Shown here piece after piece: positions 24,229 through 32,520 of a stretch of 38,252 bases of DNA. The notes under the pieces were generated by a model. It made no database searches, was not told the origin of the DNA, and was given only the letters and a program-made list of their open reading frames with translations. This DNA is from Bacteroidales bacterium. Lineage in GTDB: Bacteria; Bacteroidota; Bacteroidia; Bacteroidales; P3. Made by a program: the position numbers and the translations under genes. The first letter of the stretch is position 1. Every line of letters starts with the position of its first letter. The stretch lies in the NCBI GenBank assembly GCA_016280915.1, contig JAEEHQ010000126.1, forward strand, positions 1 to 38,252, written 5' to 3'.

Positions 24229-24879
24229 TTAGTTCAAATTGATATTGGCACCCACAAATATACGCTTGCTGGTACCCTTGGTATTGGCGCTGGAGAAATT
24301 GTCGCTCATGCCATAAGTATAACCTGCATGGAGACCAAAGCCACCAAAATTGAAACGTACACCACCAGTCAAAGCCCAAGTGAAGCGCTCGCGGTAGTAT
24401 TCCTCGTTGGTAGCATCCTGATTATCGAAATAGTTATTCTCAGTAATCGCACCCGTCACGCGGCCAGTATAGGTGCTCTTGTTCATGAGGCCCAAGCCCA
24501 AAGTAGGACCGCCAAAGATAGTGAAGGTATTGTTAGAGCCGAAAGGAATGGAGTAGTTTAAATAGACGGGAACAACCAAATCAAGTTGCTGGAACTTGCG
24601 ATAATAGAGGACGGTGGAGTCTTTCTTGGCATAGTACTCCACACTGGCACCAACGGTGAGGCCGAATTTGTCACCAGCCAAGGGGATATTGTAGTTGAAA
24701 CCCACATAGGCACCCGGACGGGTAAGAGTGTCATAATAAGTTGTGTTCAGCACCGGAACGGTATAAGTAGAGATAAGGTTGTTTTGCACATAACCAGCAT
24801 GAATGCTGCCCTGTGCGTTAACAACATTGATTGCAAACATGGCCACAGCCAATGAAATGATAGAAAATAACTTTTTCAT
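24229..24879 (-). CDS. small outer-membrane beta-barrel protein
   Basis: A 216-residue protein with a signal peptide ending V-V-N-A (22). The body shows alternating strands with aromatic residues (G-A-Y-V-G-F-N-Y, L-N-Y-S-I-P-F) and a final strand F-V-G-A-N-I-N-L-N, as in the 8-stranded porin-like/OMP_b-brl families of Bacteroidota. No binding function can be read. It is monocistronic with its own terminator. MITE copy 4 begins about 80 bases upstream of its start, and I see no clean -7 element between them, so the promoter might lie close to or inside the repeat. Confidence 0.85.
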   Translation of the reverse strand: MKKLFSIISLAVAMFAINVVNAQGSIHAGYVQNNLISTYTVPVLNTTYYDTLTRPGAYVGFNYNIPLAGDKFGLTVGASVEYYAKKDSTVLYYRKFQQLDLVVPVYLNYSIPFGSNNTFTIFGGPTLGLGLMNKSTYTGRVTGAITENNYFDNQDATNEEYYRERFTWALTGGVRFNFGGFGLHAGYTYGMSDNFSSANTKGTSKRIFVGANINLN

Positions 24880-24957
24880 AACAGTACTATTTTTTTATTA
24901 TGCTTTGATAACGCCAATCCAGAATAAAAATTGCGATTAATAAATTAAATAATATTA

Positions 24958-25285
24958 AAACCAAATTGGTCATTAGGCCGACTTTTATATCTATTCTCGC
25001 TTTATAAGGCCTGTTTATGCCATATCGGCATTTCTTTATGTTACATGACGTTACTTGGGCTCTGCATAGCAAGCAAGCTTTCTCTGCTCTCGAAAATAAC
25101 GTTGCTCACATTCGGTCGCGACGTTATTTTTAGAAACGTTGCTCACATTCGGTCGCGACGTTTTTTTAAGAAACGTTGCTCACATTCGGTCGCGACGTTT
25201 TTTTAAGAAACGTTCGCCAGCGATGCTACCAATCTGCTCGAAACAAATACTAATCTGCCATAAACCCTAATGACCTATTTGAATC
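24958..25285 (-). mobile_element. MITE-like repeat, copy 4 (328 bp, inverted)
   Basis: The ends AAACCAAATTGGTCATTAGG (24958-24977) and CCTAATGACCTATTTGAATC (25266-25285) are imperfect inverted repeats. Read on the minus strand it matches copies 1 and 2: the subterminal block lies at about 25227-25265, and GGCATTTCTTTATGTT, ATGACGTTACTTGGGCTCTG near 25028-25065 match the far third of copy 1. It is longer than the others because it holds three 37-bp units. It abuts the terminator of the acyl-CoA dehydrogenase operon. Confidence 0.8.
25098..25208. repeat. three tandem 37-bp hairpin units inside MITE copy 4
   Basis: A 28-bp core AACGTTGCTCAC...GTCGCGACGTT occurs at 25098-25125, 25135-25162 and 25172-25199, exactly 37 bp apart. 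The ends of each core (AACGT / ACGTT) are complementary and the inner GTCGCGAC is palindromic. The linkers are T-rich. Confidence 0.9.
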
Positions 25286-25316
25286 AAAAAGCCCGCAACT
25301 GAGGCTGCGGGCTTTA
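25286..25316 (-). terminator. intrinsic terminator of the fab-etf-acd operon
   Basis: GCCCGCA (25291-25297) pairs with TGCGGGC (25306-25312), flanked by A and T runs on both sides. It lies 22 bases after the acyl-CoA dehydrogenase stop. Confidence 0.9.
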
Positions 25317-25338
25317 GTATATAACTATCTATGAGCGA

Positions 25339-26916
25339 TTACTTCTCAAGAAACCACTTGGCGGACTCCAGATAGCGAGGCTCGCGAGCGGCATCCATCA
25401 GCAGCAGATAGCCCATGATGGTCGTGGCCAAATGCTCGGTGAGCTTACGAGCCATATGGTCGAAGAGCGGGTCGGTGGTACCGTTAGCGGTAGCCTTGGC
25501 ATGCAGCTCTTCATACTCGCGACTGCGTTCGCGCAGCTGGGCCAGGCATTCAGCCATCTCGCCCTCTGTGGCCACCTGAGCAGCCTGAGCGTCATAATCG
25601 GCAATCAGCTTCACATAAGCACCGTTGGCAATGCCTTTGATGGCTGCAACCACCTGCAGCTGGCTGGTACCCTCATAGATGGTGAGGATGCGGGCATCGC
25701 GATAGAGACGTTCGCAGGGGTACTCCTTCATGAAGCCGGAGCCACCATGCACCTGGATGCAGTCGTATGCACACTGGTTGGCATACTCAGAAGCGGTCAT
25801 CTTCACCAGCGGAGTGAGAATGTCGGCGGTGCGGGCAGCCTGCTTGCCTGTGGTGGTGAGGTCCACCCAACGGGCGGTCTCATACATAAGCGCACGGGCA
25901 CCATCAACACGGGCACGGATTGCCTTCAAGAGGTCCTGAACGGCAACAAACTGGCCAATGGTGTGACCAAACTGTTCACGGGAGTCGGCATAGACTTCAG
26001 CCTCGCGGAGGGCAGCTTCGCACAATCCGATGGATTGAGCGGCAACACCCAAACGGGCACCGTTCATCAGCGACATCACATATTTAATCAGACCCATGCG
26101 GCGTTGACCGACCAACTGGGCGGGGGCATTGCGGAAAACAAGTTCGCAAGTGGGAGACCCCTTGATGCCCATCTTATTCTCAATGCGACGGACAGTCATG
26201 CCACCGTCAGCACGGTCGAAAACAAAATAGGAAAGGCCGCGGCCATCGGTGGTGCCTTCCTCACTACGGGCAAGAACCAGATGAATGTCGGCATCGCCGT
26301 TGGTGATGAAGCGTTTCACACCATTCAGACGCCAGCAGTTGTTGGCCTCGTCGAAGGTAGCTTTCAGTCGCACGGATTGCAGGTCGGAACCTGCATCGGG
26401 CTCGGTAAGGTCCATGGAGCAGGTAGCACCCTCATAGATGCGGGGGAGGTACTTATCCTTGAGTTCCTCAGAGGCAAACTCATTGATGGTGTCTGCACAG
26501 TCTTGCAGGCCCCAGATGGTGGCGAAACCCACATCTGCACGAGCTATCATCTCGGCAGCCATGACGGCGACCACACGGGGCATATTCAAACCATTATATT
26601 TGCGCGGAAGGGTGAGTCCGAAAAGACCCGACTGCACCAGCGCATGAAGATTCTGCTTGGTACCGGCTGCGTATTCCACGTGGCCGTCAACCAAATGCGG
26701 TCCCTCTATGTCGACATCGGCAGCATTGGGGGCGATGACATCACCGGCAATATTGCCCAGGAGGTTGAGAACCATGTCATACTGACGGATGGCAGTATCG
26801 GCATCAGCGGGAGCGCCTTCACCTGTAAATCCCGACTCACGAACCTCGGCAACATGAGCCATCTCGGGATGATGAAGATAGAAAGAAAGACTGGGGTTGT
26901 CGTTATAAAAATTCAT
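25339..26916 (-). CDS. acyl-CoA dehydrogenase
   Basis: A 525-residue FAD enzyme that interconverts acyl-CoA and trans-2-enoyl-CoA, exchanging electrons with EtfAB. Conserved blocks include M-D-L-T-E-P-D-A-G-S-D, G-V-K-R-F-I-T-N-G, K-M-G-I-K-G-S-P-T, Q-V-H-G-G-S-G-F and I-Y-E-G-T-S, where Glu415 is the probable catalytic base in the position used by butyryl-CoA dehydrogenase. It is longer than the 380-residue Bcd type, with about 70 extra N-terminal and 80 extra C-terminal residues (a helical tail). It starts 1 nt after the etfA stop, so translation is probably coupled. The substrate chain length cannot be told from sequence. Confidence 0.94.
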   Translation of the reverse strand: MNFYNDNPSLSFYLHHPEMAHVAEVRESGFTGEGAPADADTAIRQYDMVLNLLGNIAGDVIAPNAADVDIEGPHLVDGHVEYAAGTKQNLHALVQSGLFGLTLPRKYNGLNMPRVVAVMAAEMIARADVGFATIWGLQDCADTINEFASEELKDKYLPRIYEGATCSMDLTEPDAGSDLQSVRLKATFDEANNCWRLNGVKRFITNGDADIHLVLARSEEGTTDGRGLSYFVFDRADGGMTVRRIENKMGIKGSPTCELVFRNAPAQLVGQRRMGLIKYVMSLMNGARLGVAAQSIGLCEAALREAEVYADSREQFGHTIGQFVAVQDLLKAIRARVDGARALMYETARWVDLTTTGKQAARTADILTPLVKMTASEYANQCAYDCIQVHGGSGFMKEYPCERLYRDARILTIYEGTSQLQVVAAIKGIANGAYVKLIADYDAQAAQVATEGEMAECLAQLRERSREYEELHAKATANGTTDPLFDHMARKLTEHLATTIMGYLLLMDAAREPRYLESAKWFLEK

Positions 26917-26917
26917 A

Positions 26918-27940
26918 TTACTTCAAGTTATTTGAATAACATTCCATCAGCATAGGCACCACGGTGCAGACATCGCCAATAATGGTGTAGTCGGCGATGG
27001 CGTTGATAGGAGCGTTGGGGTCGGTGTTGATAGAGATAATTTTAGAGGACTGATCCATGCCGGCACGGTGCTGGACTGCACCTGAGATACCACAGGCAAT
27101 GTAAAGACGCGGACGCACGGTGACACCCGTCTGGCCAATCTGACGTTCGGGCTCAGTAAATCCGGCATCACAGGCAGCACGCGTGCCACCCACTTCACCA
27201 CCAATGAGATGTGCCAAATCGTGCAACATCTTAAAGTTCTCGCGGCTGCCCATACCGTAGCCACCGGCCACGATGATGGAAGCGCCCTTGATGTTGATGC
27301 TCTTCTGCACAATCTCGCGACGAATAATGGTGACCGCTTTATCGGCCTGTTCCAAGTCGTTGCTGATATCCACCTTGGTAACGGTACCCTTATAGTCGGG
27401 ATTGAACACCTCTTTGCGCATCACGCCTTCGCGCACGGTAGCCATGTGAGGCTCTACCTCAGGTGAGACAATCGTGGCAATGATGTTACCGCCGAAAGCA
27501 GGACGAATCTGGTGCAGGGTGCACTTATATTCCTTGCCGGTCTTGGCATCGGTGTGGTCGCCCAACTCAAGGGAGGTGCAGTCGGCGGTGAGACCGCAAC
27601 GCAAACGCGAAGCCACGCGGGGAGCAAGGTCGCGACCCACCGTGGTAGCGCCAAAAAGCACCACGTTGGGCTGCTGTTCCTGGATTACTTTAAGCACCAT
27701 AGCAAAATGAGGCAGGGTGCGATAGGGCGACAGACGGGGGTCGTCGGCAAGGAAAACCTCGTCGACACCGTATGGATAGAGTTCAGCAGCCACGCCTTGT
27801 ATGTTGCTGCCAGCAACTACAGCCTGAAGATGACCATTCATCTCGGTGGCCAGATGGCGACCTTTGGTGCAGAGCTCGAGACTGATGTCGGCAATGTGGT
27901 TGGACTCTGTCAGTTCGCAATATACTAATACATTATTCAT
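26918..27940 (-). CDS. etfA: electron transfer flavoprotein alpha subunit
   Basis: A 340-residue alpha subunit of the Etf heterodimer, which carries electrons between NADH/ferredoxin or the quinone pool and the acyl-CoA dehydrogenase. The C-terminal FAD domain has G-G-Y-G-M-G-S, G-G-T-R-A-A-C-D-A-G, Q-I-G-Q-T-G-V-T-V, Y-I-A-C-G-I-S-G-A-V-Q-H and N-T-D-P-N-A-P-I. The length is normal. It lies 40 nt after etfB and 1 nt before the dehydrogenase gene. Confidence 0.96.
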   Translation of the reverse strand: MNNVLVYCELTESNHIADISLELCTKGRHLATEMNGHLQAVVAGSNIQGVAAELYPYGVDEVFLADDPRLSPYRTLPHFAMVLKVIQEQQPNVVLFGATTVGRDLAPRVASRLRCGLTADCTSLELGDHTDAKTGKEYKCTLHQIRPAFGGNIIATIVSPEVEPHMATVREGVMRKEVFNPDYKGTVTKVDISNDLEQADKAVTIIRREIVQKSINIKGASIIVAGGYGMGSRENFKMLHDLAHLIGGEVGGTRAACDAGFTEPERQIGQTGVTVRPRLYIACGISGAVQHRAGMDQSSKIISINTDPNAPINAIADYTIIGDVCTVVPMLMECYSNNLK

Positions 27941-27980
27941 ATATGATTCTATTTTTTACAATACTGAATGACAGTGTGGA

Positions 27981-28784
27981 TTAGATGATATGGTCATTAA
28001 TGAGAGTAGCCATCAGAGAGCCTATCTCCTTAGCATTGGGGGCCACCTGCTGACTCTCCTTATGTGCCAGCACAACGTTCTGGACTTTCTTCACCTTGGT
28101 GGGGGAGCCCTTGTGACCCAGGCGGTCGAAGTCGGGATTGACGTCGTCGGCAGTAAGGATGTCCACAGGAGCACCATCAAATTCAATAAGTCTGTGAGCA
28201 TGGGGAAAACGGCACTCATCAGCAGAACCCGTAACGGTGATGAGGGCAGGCATACCGACGCGAACCTCCTCAATGCCGTCAGCCAAACGGCGGACAACCT
28301 GAATGGAGTCGCTGTCCACATTCACCAAACGCTCAGCATAAGTCACCTGGGGGATGTCCAGTTTCTCAGCCACCTGAGGACCTACCTGTGCGGTATCGCC
28401 ATCGATGGCCTGACGACCACCAAAGATGAGGTCGACCTTACCCACCTTCTGCACGGCAAGGGAGAGGGCATAGCTGGTGGCCAAGGTGTCTGCTCCGGCA
28501 AAACGGGCATCGCTGAGAACGAAACCACCATCGGCACCGCGCGAACGGGCATCGGAGATTATTTCGGCTGCACGGGCAGGACCCATCGTCACCACAGTTA
28601 CTTTGGTGCCGGGGATGCGGTCCTTCACCTGCAGAGCCATTTCAAGAGCCTGAAGGTCTTCGGGGTTGAAGACAGTAGGCAGGGCGGCACGGTTGACGGT
28701 GCCGTCGGGATTCATTGCATTGGTTCCCACATTGTGAGTGTCGGGAACCTGTTTAGCAAGTACAACAATGTTCAAACCTGACAT
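27981..28784 (-). CDS. etfB: electron transfer flavoprotein beta subunit
   Basis: A 267-residue beta subunit of Etf. It shows N-P-E-D-L-Q-A-L-E, V-T-M-G-P-A-R-A and G-G-R-Q-A-I-D-G-D-T-A-Q-V-G-P-Q. The G-R-Q-A-I-D-G-D-T-A-Q-V-G-P block is typical of Etfs proposed to hold a second FAD and to bifurcate electrons between ferredoxin and crotonyl-CoA. That would allow the neighbouring dehydrogenase to run as an enoyl-CoA reductase. Bifurcation is inferred from the motif only. The gene sits between fabG (46 nt upstream) and etfA (40 nt downstream). Confidence 0.95.
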   Translation of the reverse strand: MSGLNIVVLAKQVPDTHNVGTNAMNPDGTVNRAALPTVFNPEDLQALEMALQVKDRIPGTKVTVVTMGPARAAEIISDARSRGADGGFVLSDARFAGADTLATSYALSLAVQKVGKVDLIFGGRQAIDGDTAQVGPQVAEKLDIPQVTYAERLVNVDSDSIQVVRRLADGIEEVRVGMPALITVTGSADECRFPHAHRLIEFDGAPVDILTADDVNPDFDRLGHKGSPTKVKKVQNVVLAHKESQQVAPNAKEIGSLMATLINDHII

Positions 28785-28830
28785 GGGCGAGATATTTTAG
28801 TACTATTTCTATTCAGTTAATTATCACAGC

Positions 28831-29577
28831 TTAAAGCGAGAGACCGCCGTCGCAACGAAGCACCTGACCGGTAATGTAGGTGGAGAGGTCGCAAGCAAGA
28901 TAGAGCGAAGTGCGGGCGATATCCTCGGGTTGACCGGGGCGACGCATGGGGATAGCTTTCAGCCACTCGTTCAGGGCCTGCTCACCCAGCTGTTTGGTCA
29001 TCGGGGTCTCAATGAAGCCAGGAGCCACAGCATTGACACGCACGTTGCGACTGCCCAACTCCTTAGCCAACGAACGGGTGAAACCGATGATACCGGCCTT
29101 GGTGGCGGAGTAGTTGCACTGGCCGGCGTTGCCGTTGATACCCACGATAGAACTGATGTTGATGATAGAACCACTGCGCTGCTTAATCATCATGGGAGTG
29201 AAAGCCTTGCAGTAGTTATAGACAGAACGCAGGTTGCAGTTAATCACCAAGTCCCAATCGGCAGGCGACATGCGCAGGAGCAGGTTGTCGCGGGTGATGC
29301 CGGCATTGTTGATCAGCACGTCCAGACGACCAAACTCCTTCTGAATTTCCTGAGCAATCTCAAGCGTGCGTTCATGGTTAGATGCATCAGCGGCAAAGAA
29401 AGTGGCGCGCACGCCTTTAGCCTTAAGCTCTTCCAGCAACGATTTGCTGTTATCGTCCTCACGGAAGTCGGTGAATATAATGTCAGCGCCATTGTCGGCA
29501 AAAAGCAGAGCTGTGCTTCGGCCAATACCACGGGATGCACCCGTGATCATAGCGATTTTATTTTCTAACAGTTTCAT
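28831..29577 (-). CDS. fabG: 3-oxoacyl-ACP reductase (SDR family)
   Basis: A 248-residue NAD(P)H-dependent short-chain dehydrogenase that reduces 3-oxoacyl-ACP to 3-hydroxyacyl-ACP. It has the cofactor motif T-G-A-S-R-G-I-G (12-19), N-N-A-G (90-93), catalytic Ser143, Y156-x3-K160 (N-Y-S-A-T-K) and P-G-F-I-E-T-P-M. The length equals E. coli FabG within a few residues. It lies in the operon between fabZ and etfB. Its FAS neighbours support the FabG name, though a 3-hydroxyacyl-CoA role beside Acd/Etf is also conceivable. Confidence 0.93.
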   Translation of the reverse strand: MKLLENKIAMITGASRGIGRSTALLFADNGADIIFTDFREDDNSKSLLEELKAKGVRATFFAADASNHERTLEIAQEIQKEFGRLDVLINNAGITRDNLLLRMSPADWDLVINCNLRSVYNYCKAFTPMMIKQRSGSIINISSIVGINGNAGQCNYSATKAGIIGFTRSLAKELGSRNVRVNAVAPGFIETPMTKQLGEQALNEWLKAIPMRRPGQPEDIARTSLYLACDLSTYITGQVLRCDGGLSL

Positions 29578-29635
29578 GGTATAAAGATTTTATAATGTAA
29601 TAAATTCAACAAATAAATATACGATGTGGTGCTCT

Positions 29636-30061
29636 CTATTCCTCCTTCTTGGGAACCAAGGTAAACATCAGTTTGCCTTTGGCGCAAAGCTGCCCCTCAA
29701 CGCTGCACTTGGCATCAACGATATAGGTTGTGGCGCGGCGGTAGGTAATCTTTGCGGTAATCTCGATGGTGTCGCCGGGACGCACTTGGCGTTTGAAGCG
29801 GGCCTCATCGATGCCGCTATAAAAGGGAGTCTTGCCAATCAAGTCATCCTTCAGCAAAACGCAGGACGACTGTGCCATAATCTCACACAGAATCACTCCG
29901 GGCACCACAGGATAACCGGGGTAGTGACCCTGAAGAAAATACTCATCGCCACGCACATGATAGTGGGCAATACCAATTTCGCCCTGTAGGTCAACGTCAT
30001 CCACCAGCAGCATAGGCTCGCGATGGGGCAGGAATGTCTTTATTTCGTCTCTGTTCATCAT
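29636..30061 (-). CDS. fabZ: 3-hydroxyacyl-ACP dehydratase (hotdog fold)
   Basis: A 141-residue dehydratase that converts 3-hydroxyacyl-ACP to trans-2-enoyl-ACP. F-L-P-H-R-E-P-M-L-L-V-D-D is at 10-22 and the active site is G-H46-Y-P-G-Y-P-V-V-P-G-V-I-L-C-E60-I-M-A-Q. The reading frame is open for 43 codons further upstream, into fabF, but those residues are not FabZ-like. The start at 30061 (or the adjacent ATG at 30058) gives the normal family length and a 37-nt gap to fabF. Confidence 0.94.
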   Translation of the reverse strand: MMNRDEIKTFLPHREPMLLVDDVDLQGEIGIAHYHVRGDEYFLQGHYPGYPVVPGVILCEIMAQSSCVLLKDDLIGKTPFYSGIDEARFKRQVRPGDTIEITAKITYRRATTYIVDAKCSVEGQLCAKGKLMFTLVPKKEE

Positions 30062-30098
30062 AATATAGTGATATTTTTTCTTTTTCTTCAAAACATGA

Positions 30099-31334
30099 TT
30101 AAAGTTTGCGCAATGCCACGCAGGCGTTCTGACCGCCAAAGCCGAAGGAATTGGAAATGGCCACCTCTGGCTGGAAGTCACGTGCCACATTGGGCGTATA
30201 GTTCAAATCACACTCGGGGTCGGGTTCCTGCAGATTGATGGTCGGAGCCACCTTGCCATGCTTCACAGTCAGGGCTGTGATGATGAGTTCGGTGGAACCG
30301 GCGGCACCCAGCATGTGTCCCATCATCGACTTGGTGGAGCTGATGACGGCCTTGCGGGCTTCGGCATCACCCAACACCTGCTTGATGGCACTTGTCTCCG
30401 ACTTGTCATTGAGTGGAGTTCCGGTTCCGTGGGCATTGATATAGAGAGGCTCGCCTTGGTAGCCGGCTCCCTGCAGGGCCAGACGGATGGCCTGGGCAGC
30501 ACACTTGCCGTCGGGACGCGGAGCGGTATAGTGGTGAGCATCGCAGGTGTTGCCATAACCAACCACCTCGGCATAGATGTGAGCTCCACGACGGACAGCC
30601 AAATCATAGTCTTCCAGAATCATGATACCGGCTCCTTCACCCATAACGAAACCTTTGCGGCGGGCATCAAAAGGCAGCGAGGCGGCATTGGGGTCAGGAT
30701 TGGTGGAGAGGGCCTTGCTGTTAGCAAAACCGCCAATGGCTATCTCGGTGATAGCGGCCTCGGTGCTGCCGGTAATCATGGCATCAGCCAAGCCTTCCTT
30801 AATCATGCGGTAGGCCTCACCCACCGAGTGGGTACCCGTGGCGCAGGCGGTCACAATAGGCAGGTTGGGGCCCTGGGCATTGTACTGGATGGCCACATTG
30901 CCGGAAGCAATATTCGAAATCATCATGGGAATGAAGAGTGGCGACACGCGGCGCACACCTTCATTCAACACCTTGGTCTGTTCGCTCACGAAAGTGTGGA
31001 TGCCGCCGATGCCCGAACCGATGGCACAGCCAAAGCGCTCAGGAGCAACATCTTTTTCCACCTCTAAGCCGCTGTCGGCCATAGCCTGCTTGGCAGCAGC
31101 TAAGGCAAAAAGGGCATAGCGGTCGTTATGACGGACAGTCTGTTTGTCAAGGCCCAAGGCAATAGGGTCAAAATCTTTAACCTCAGCAGCCACACTGACG
31201 GGGAGGTCGGGATTAGTGATAGAGGTGATGGGGGCGATGGCATTGGTGCCCTTCAGCAGGTTATCCCAAAGGGTGTTGATGTCGTTGCCAAGGGGATTGA
31301 TGCAACCCATACCGGTTATGACTACACGTTTCAT
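30099..31334 (-). CDS. fabF: 3-oxoacyl-ACP synthase II
   Basis: A 411-residue condensing enzyme that extends acyl-ACP by two carbons from malonyl-ACP. The Cys-His-His triad is complete: C164 (V-T-A-C-A-T-G-T-H), H302 (N-A-H-G-T-G-T-P) and H340 (S-M-M-G-H-M-L-G-A-A-G), with K335. The length matches E. coli FabF (413). It lies 45 nt after fabH. No acyl carrier protein gene accompanies it in this operon. Confidence 0.97.
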   Translation of the reverse strand: MKRVVITGMGCINPLGNDINTLWDNLLKGTNAIAPITSITNPDLPVSVAAEVKDFDPIALGLDKQTVRHNDRYALFALAAAKQAMADSGLEVEKDVAPERFGCAIGSGIGGIHTFVSEQTKVLNEGVRRVSPLFIPMMISNIASGNVAIQYNAQGPNLPIVTACATGTHSVGEAYRMIKEGLADAMITGSTEAAITEIAIGGFANSKALSTNPDPNAASLPFDARRKGFVMGEGAGIMILEDYDLAVRRGAHIYAEVVGYGNTCDAHHYTAPRPDGKCAAQAIRLALQGAGYQGEPLYINAHGTGTPLNDKSETSAIKQVLGDAEARKAVISSTKSMMGHMLGAAGSTELIITALTVKHGKVAPTINLQEPDPECDLNYTPNVARDFQPEVAISNSFGFGGQNACVALRKL

Positions 31335-31379
31335 AGAATTGTCGTTTTTTAATTGTTTAGGTGAGTGAATGGGATTAAA

Positions 31380-32336
31380 TTACTTGCTCCAACGCAGCAC
31401 CGCTGCGCCGGTGACGAAACCAGCGCCGAAAGCGCTCAACGCCAACATGTCGCCTTTTTTGAGCTTACCGCTGCTATAGAGTTCGTCAATAAGAATGGGA
31501 ATACTGGCCGAGGAGGTGTTGCCCATACGTTCAATGTTAGTGGGGAACTTATAGGCGGGCTGGGCCAGATGCTCCTGGATTGACTTAATGATGCGCTGAT
31601 TGGCCTGATGCAAAAGATAGAGGTCTATCTTATCCGGAGTGAGACCAGCCTCTTCAATCACAACACGCAGGTCGCGCTGCGATGACTCAACAGCCATGCG
31701 GAACACCTCACGGCCATTCATAATCAGAGGTTCGGTAATATCTACACCCGGGGCCTCAAAGGGGGTCGTCTCCATGCGACGCTGGTAAACGATCACATCA
31801 CGGTTAGGTACTGTGGTGAGGCGGATAGCCTTCAGGTCGTTGCCCTTGGTCACCACCACGGCCCCAGCTCCATCACCAAAAAGGATGGAAGTCTCGCGAC
31901 GCTTCCAGTTGCAGAAACGCGATGGCTCCTCGGCGCAGACAATCAGCACATTCTTGGCGCGATTGGTCTTCAGCATTGCCTCGGCAACAGCCATGGCATC
32001 CAGAAAACCTGCACAAGCTCCATTCAGGTCAAAACAAGGGGCATGACTGCCGATATGTTGCTGCACGATGCAGCTGAGTGCTGGAGTAACGTAATTGTTT
32101 GCCACGTTGGAGCAGATGCAGAAATCAATGTCTTCGGGTAGAATGTTGGCCGATTCTACAGCCGAACGGGCGGCCGAAACAGCCAAGTCCATCAGAGATT
32201 CCGTAGAGCGTAGACGGCGGGTCTTGATTCCAGTACGGGTAGTAATCCACTCGTCGTTAGTGTCAAGGAAGCTTGCCAGCATTTCATTAGTCACCACCTT
32301 CGATGGTATGGCACTTCCTGTTCCAATAATCTTCAT
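31380..32336 (-). CDS. fabH: 3-oxoacyl-ACP synthase III
   Basis: A 318-residue condensing enzyme that starts fatty-acid synthesis by joining an acyl-CoA primer to malonyl-ACP. The triad is C108 (N-G-A-C-A-G-F), H243 (L-L-H-Q-A-N-Q-R) and N273 (M-G-N-T-S-S-A-S). It is the first gene of the seven-gene operon and is transcribed divergently from the LytTR regulator. I see only a weak -7 match in its upstream region (TTTCTTTG, minus strand near 32413-32420). Confidence 0.96.
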   Translation of the reverse strand: MKIIGTGSAIPSKVVTNEMLASFLDTNDEWITTRTGIKTRRLRSTESLMDLAVSAARSAVESANILPEDIDFCICSNVANNYVTPALSCIVQQHIGSHAPCFDLNGACAGFLDAMAVAEAMLKTNRAKNVLIVCAEEPSRFCNWKRRETSILFGDGAGAVVVTKGNDLKAIRLTTVPNRDVIVYQRRMETTPFEAPGVDITEPLIMNGREVFRMAVESSQRDLRVVIEEAGLTPDKIDLYLLHQANQRIIKSIQEHLAQPAYKFPTNIERMGNTSSASIPILIDELYSSGKLKKGDMLALSAFGAGFVTGAAVLRWSK

Positions 32337-32469
32337 ATCAAAAAAGTTTTTTTAGTCGTGTTTTGATGTTAAAACATAATTATACACGCGTGTGCGCATA
32401 TTTCCAAGTGTGCAAAGAAACAAAGAAAAAGCGGGATAGCAAGAAAAAAAATGATATTTAATATAATAA

Positions 32470-32516
32470 TTTGGGCAAAACACCGTTATTTTGGGTAAAA
32501 AACGACTATATTTGGT
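32470..32516 (+). promoter_or_regulatory. three direct repeats over the LytTR promoter, candidate binding sites
   Basis: TTTGGGCAAAA (32470), TTTGGGTAAAA (32490) and TTTGGTGAAAA (32511) are spaced 20 and 21 bp apart. LytTR regulators typically bind direct repeats about two helical turns apart, so this is a likely autoregulatory site. The third copy overlaps the -7 element TATATTTG (32507-32514). Confidence 0.6.
32507..32514 (+). promoter_or_regulatory. -7 promoter element of the LytTR gene
   Basis: TATATTTG ends six bases before the ATG at 32521, so the mRNA would be nearly leaderless unless the ATG at 32536 is used. Confidence 0.55.
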
Positions 32517-32520
32517 GAAA

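Noticed and set aside
25098-25208. CRISPR array
   Set aside because: Three units repeat with nearly identical linkers, so there are no unique spacers; it is a plain tandem repeat.
25432-26955. 507-codon plus-strand frame opposite the acyl-CoA dehydrogenase
   Set aside because: Shadow of a real gene: the minus strand encodes a full enzyme with all motifs, while the plus-strand translation has no recognisable feature.
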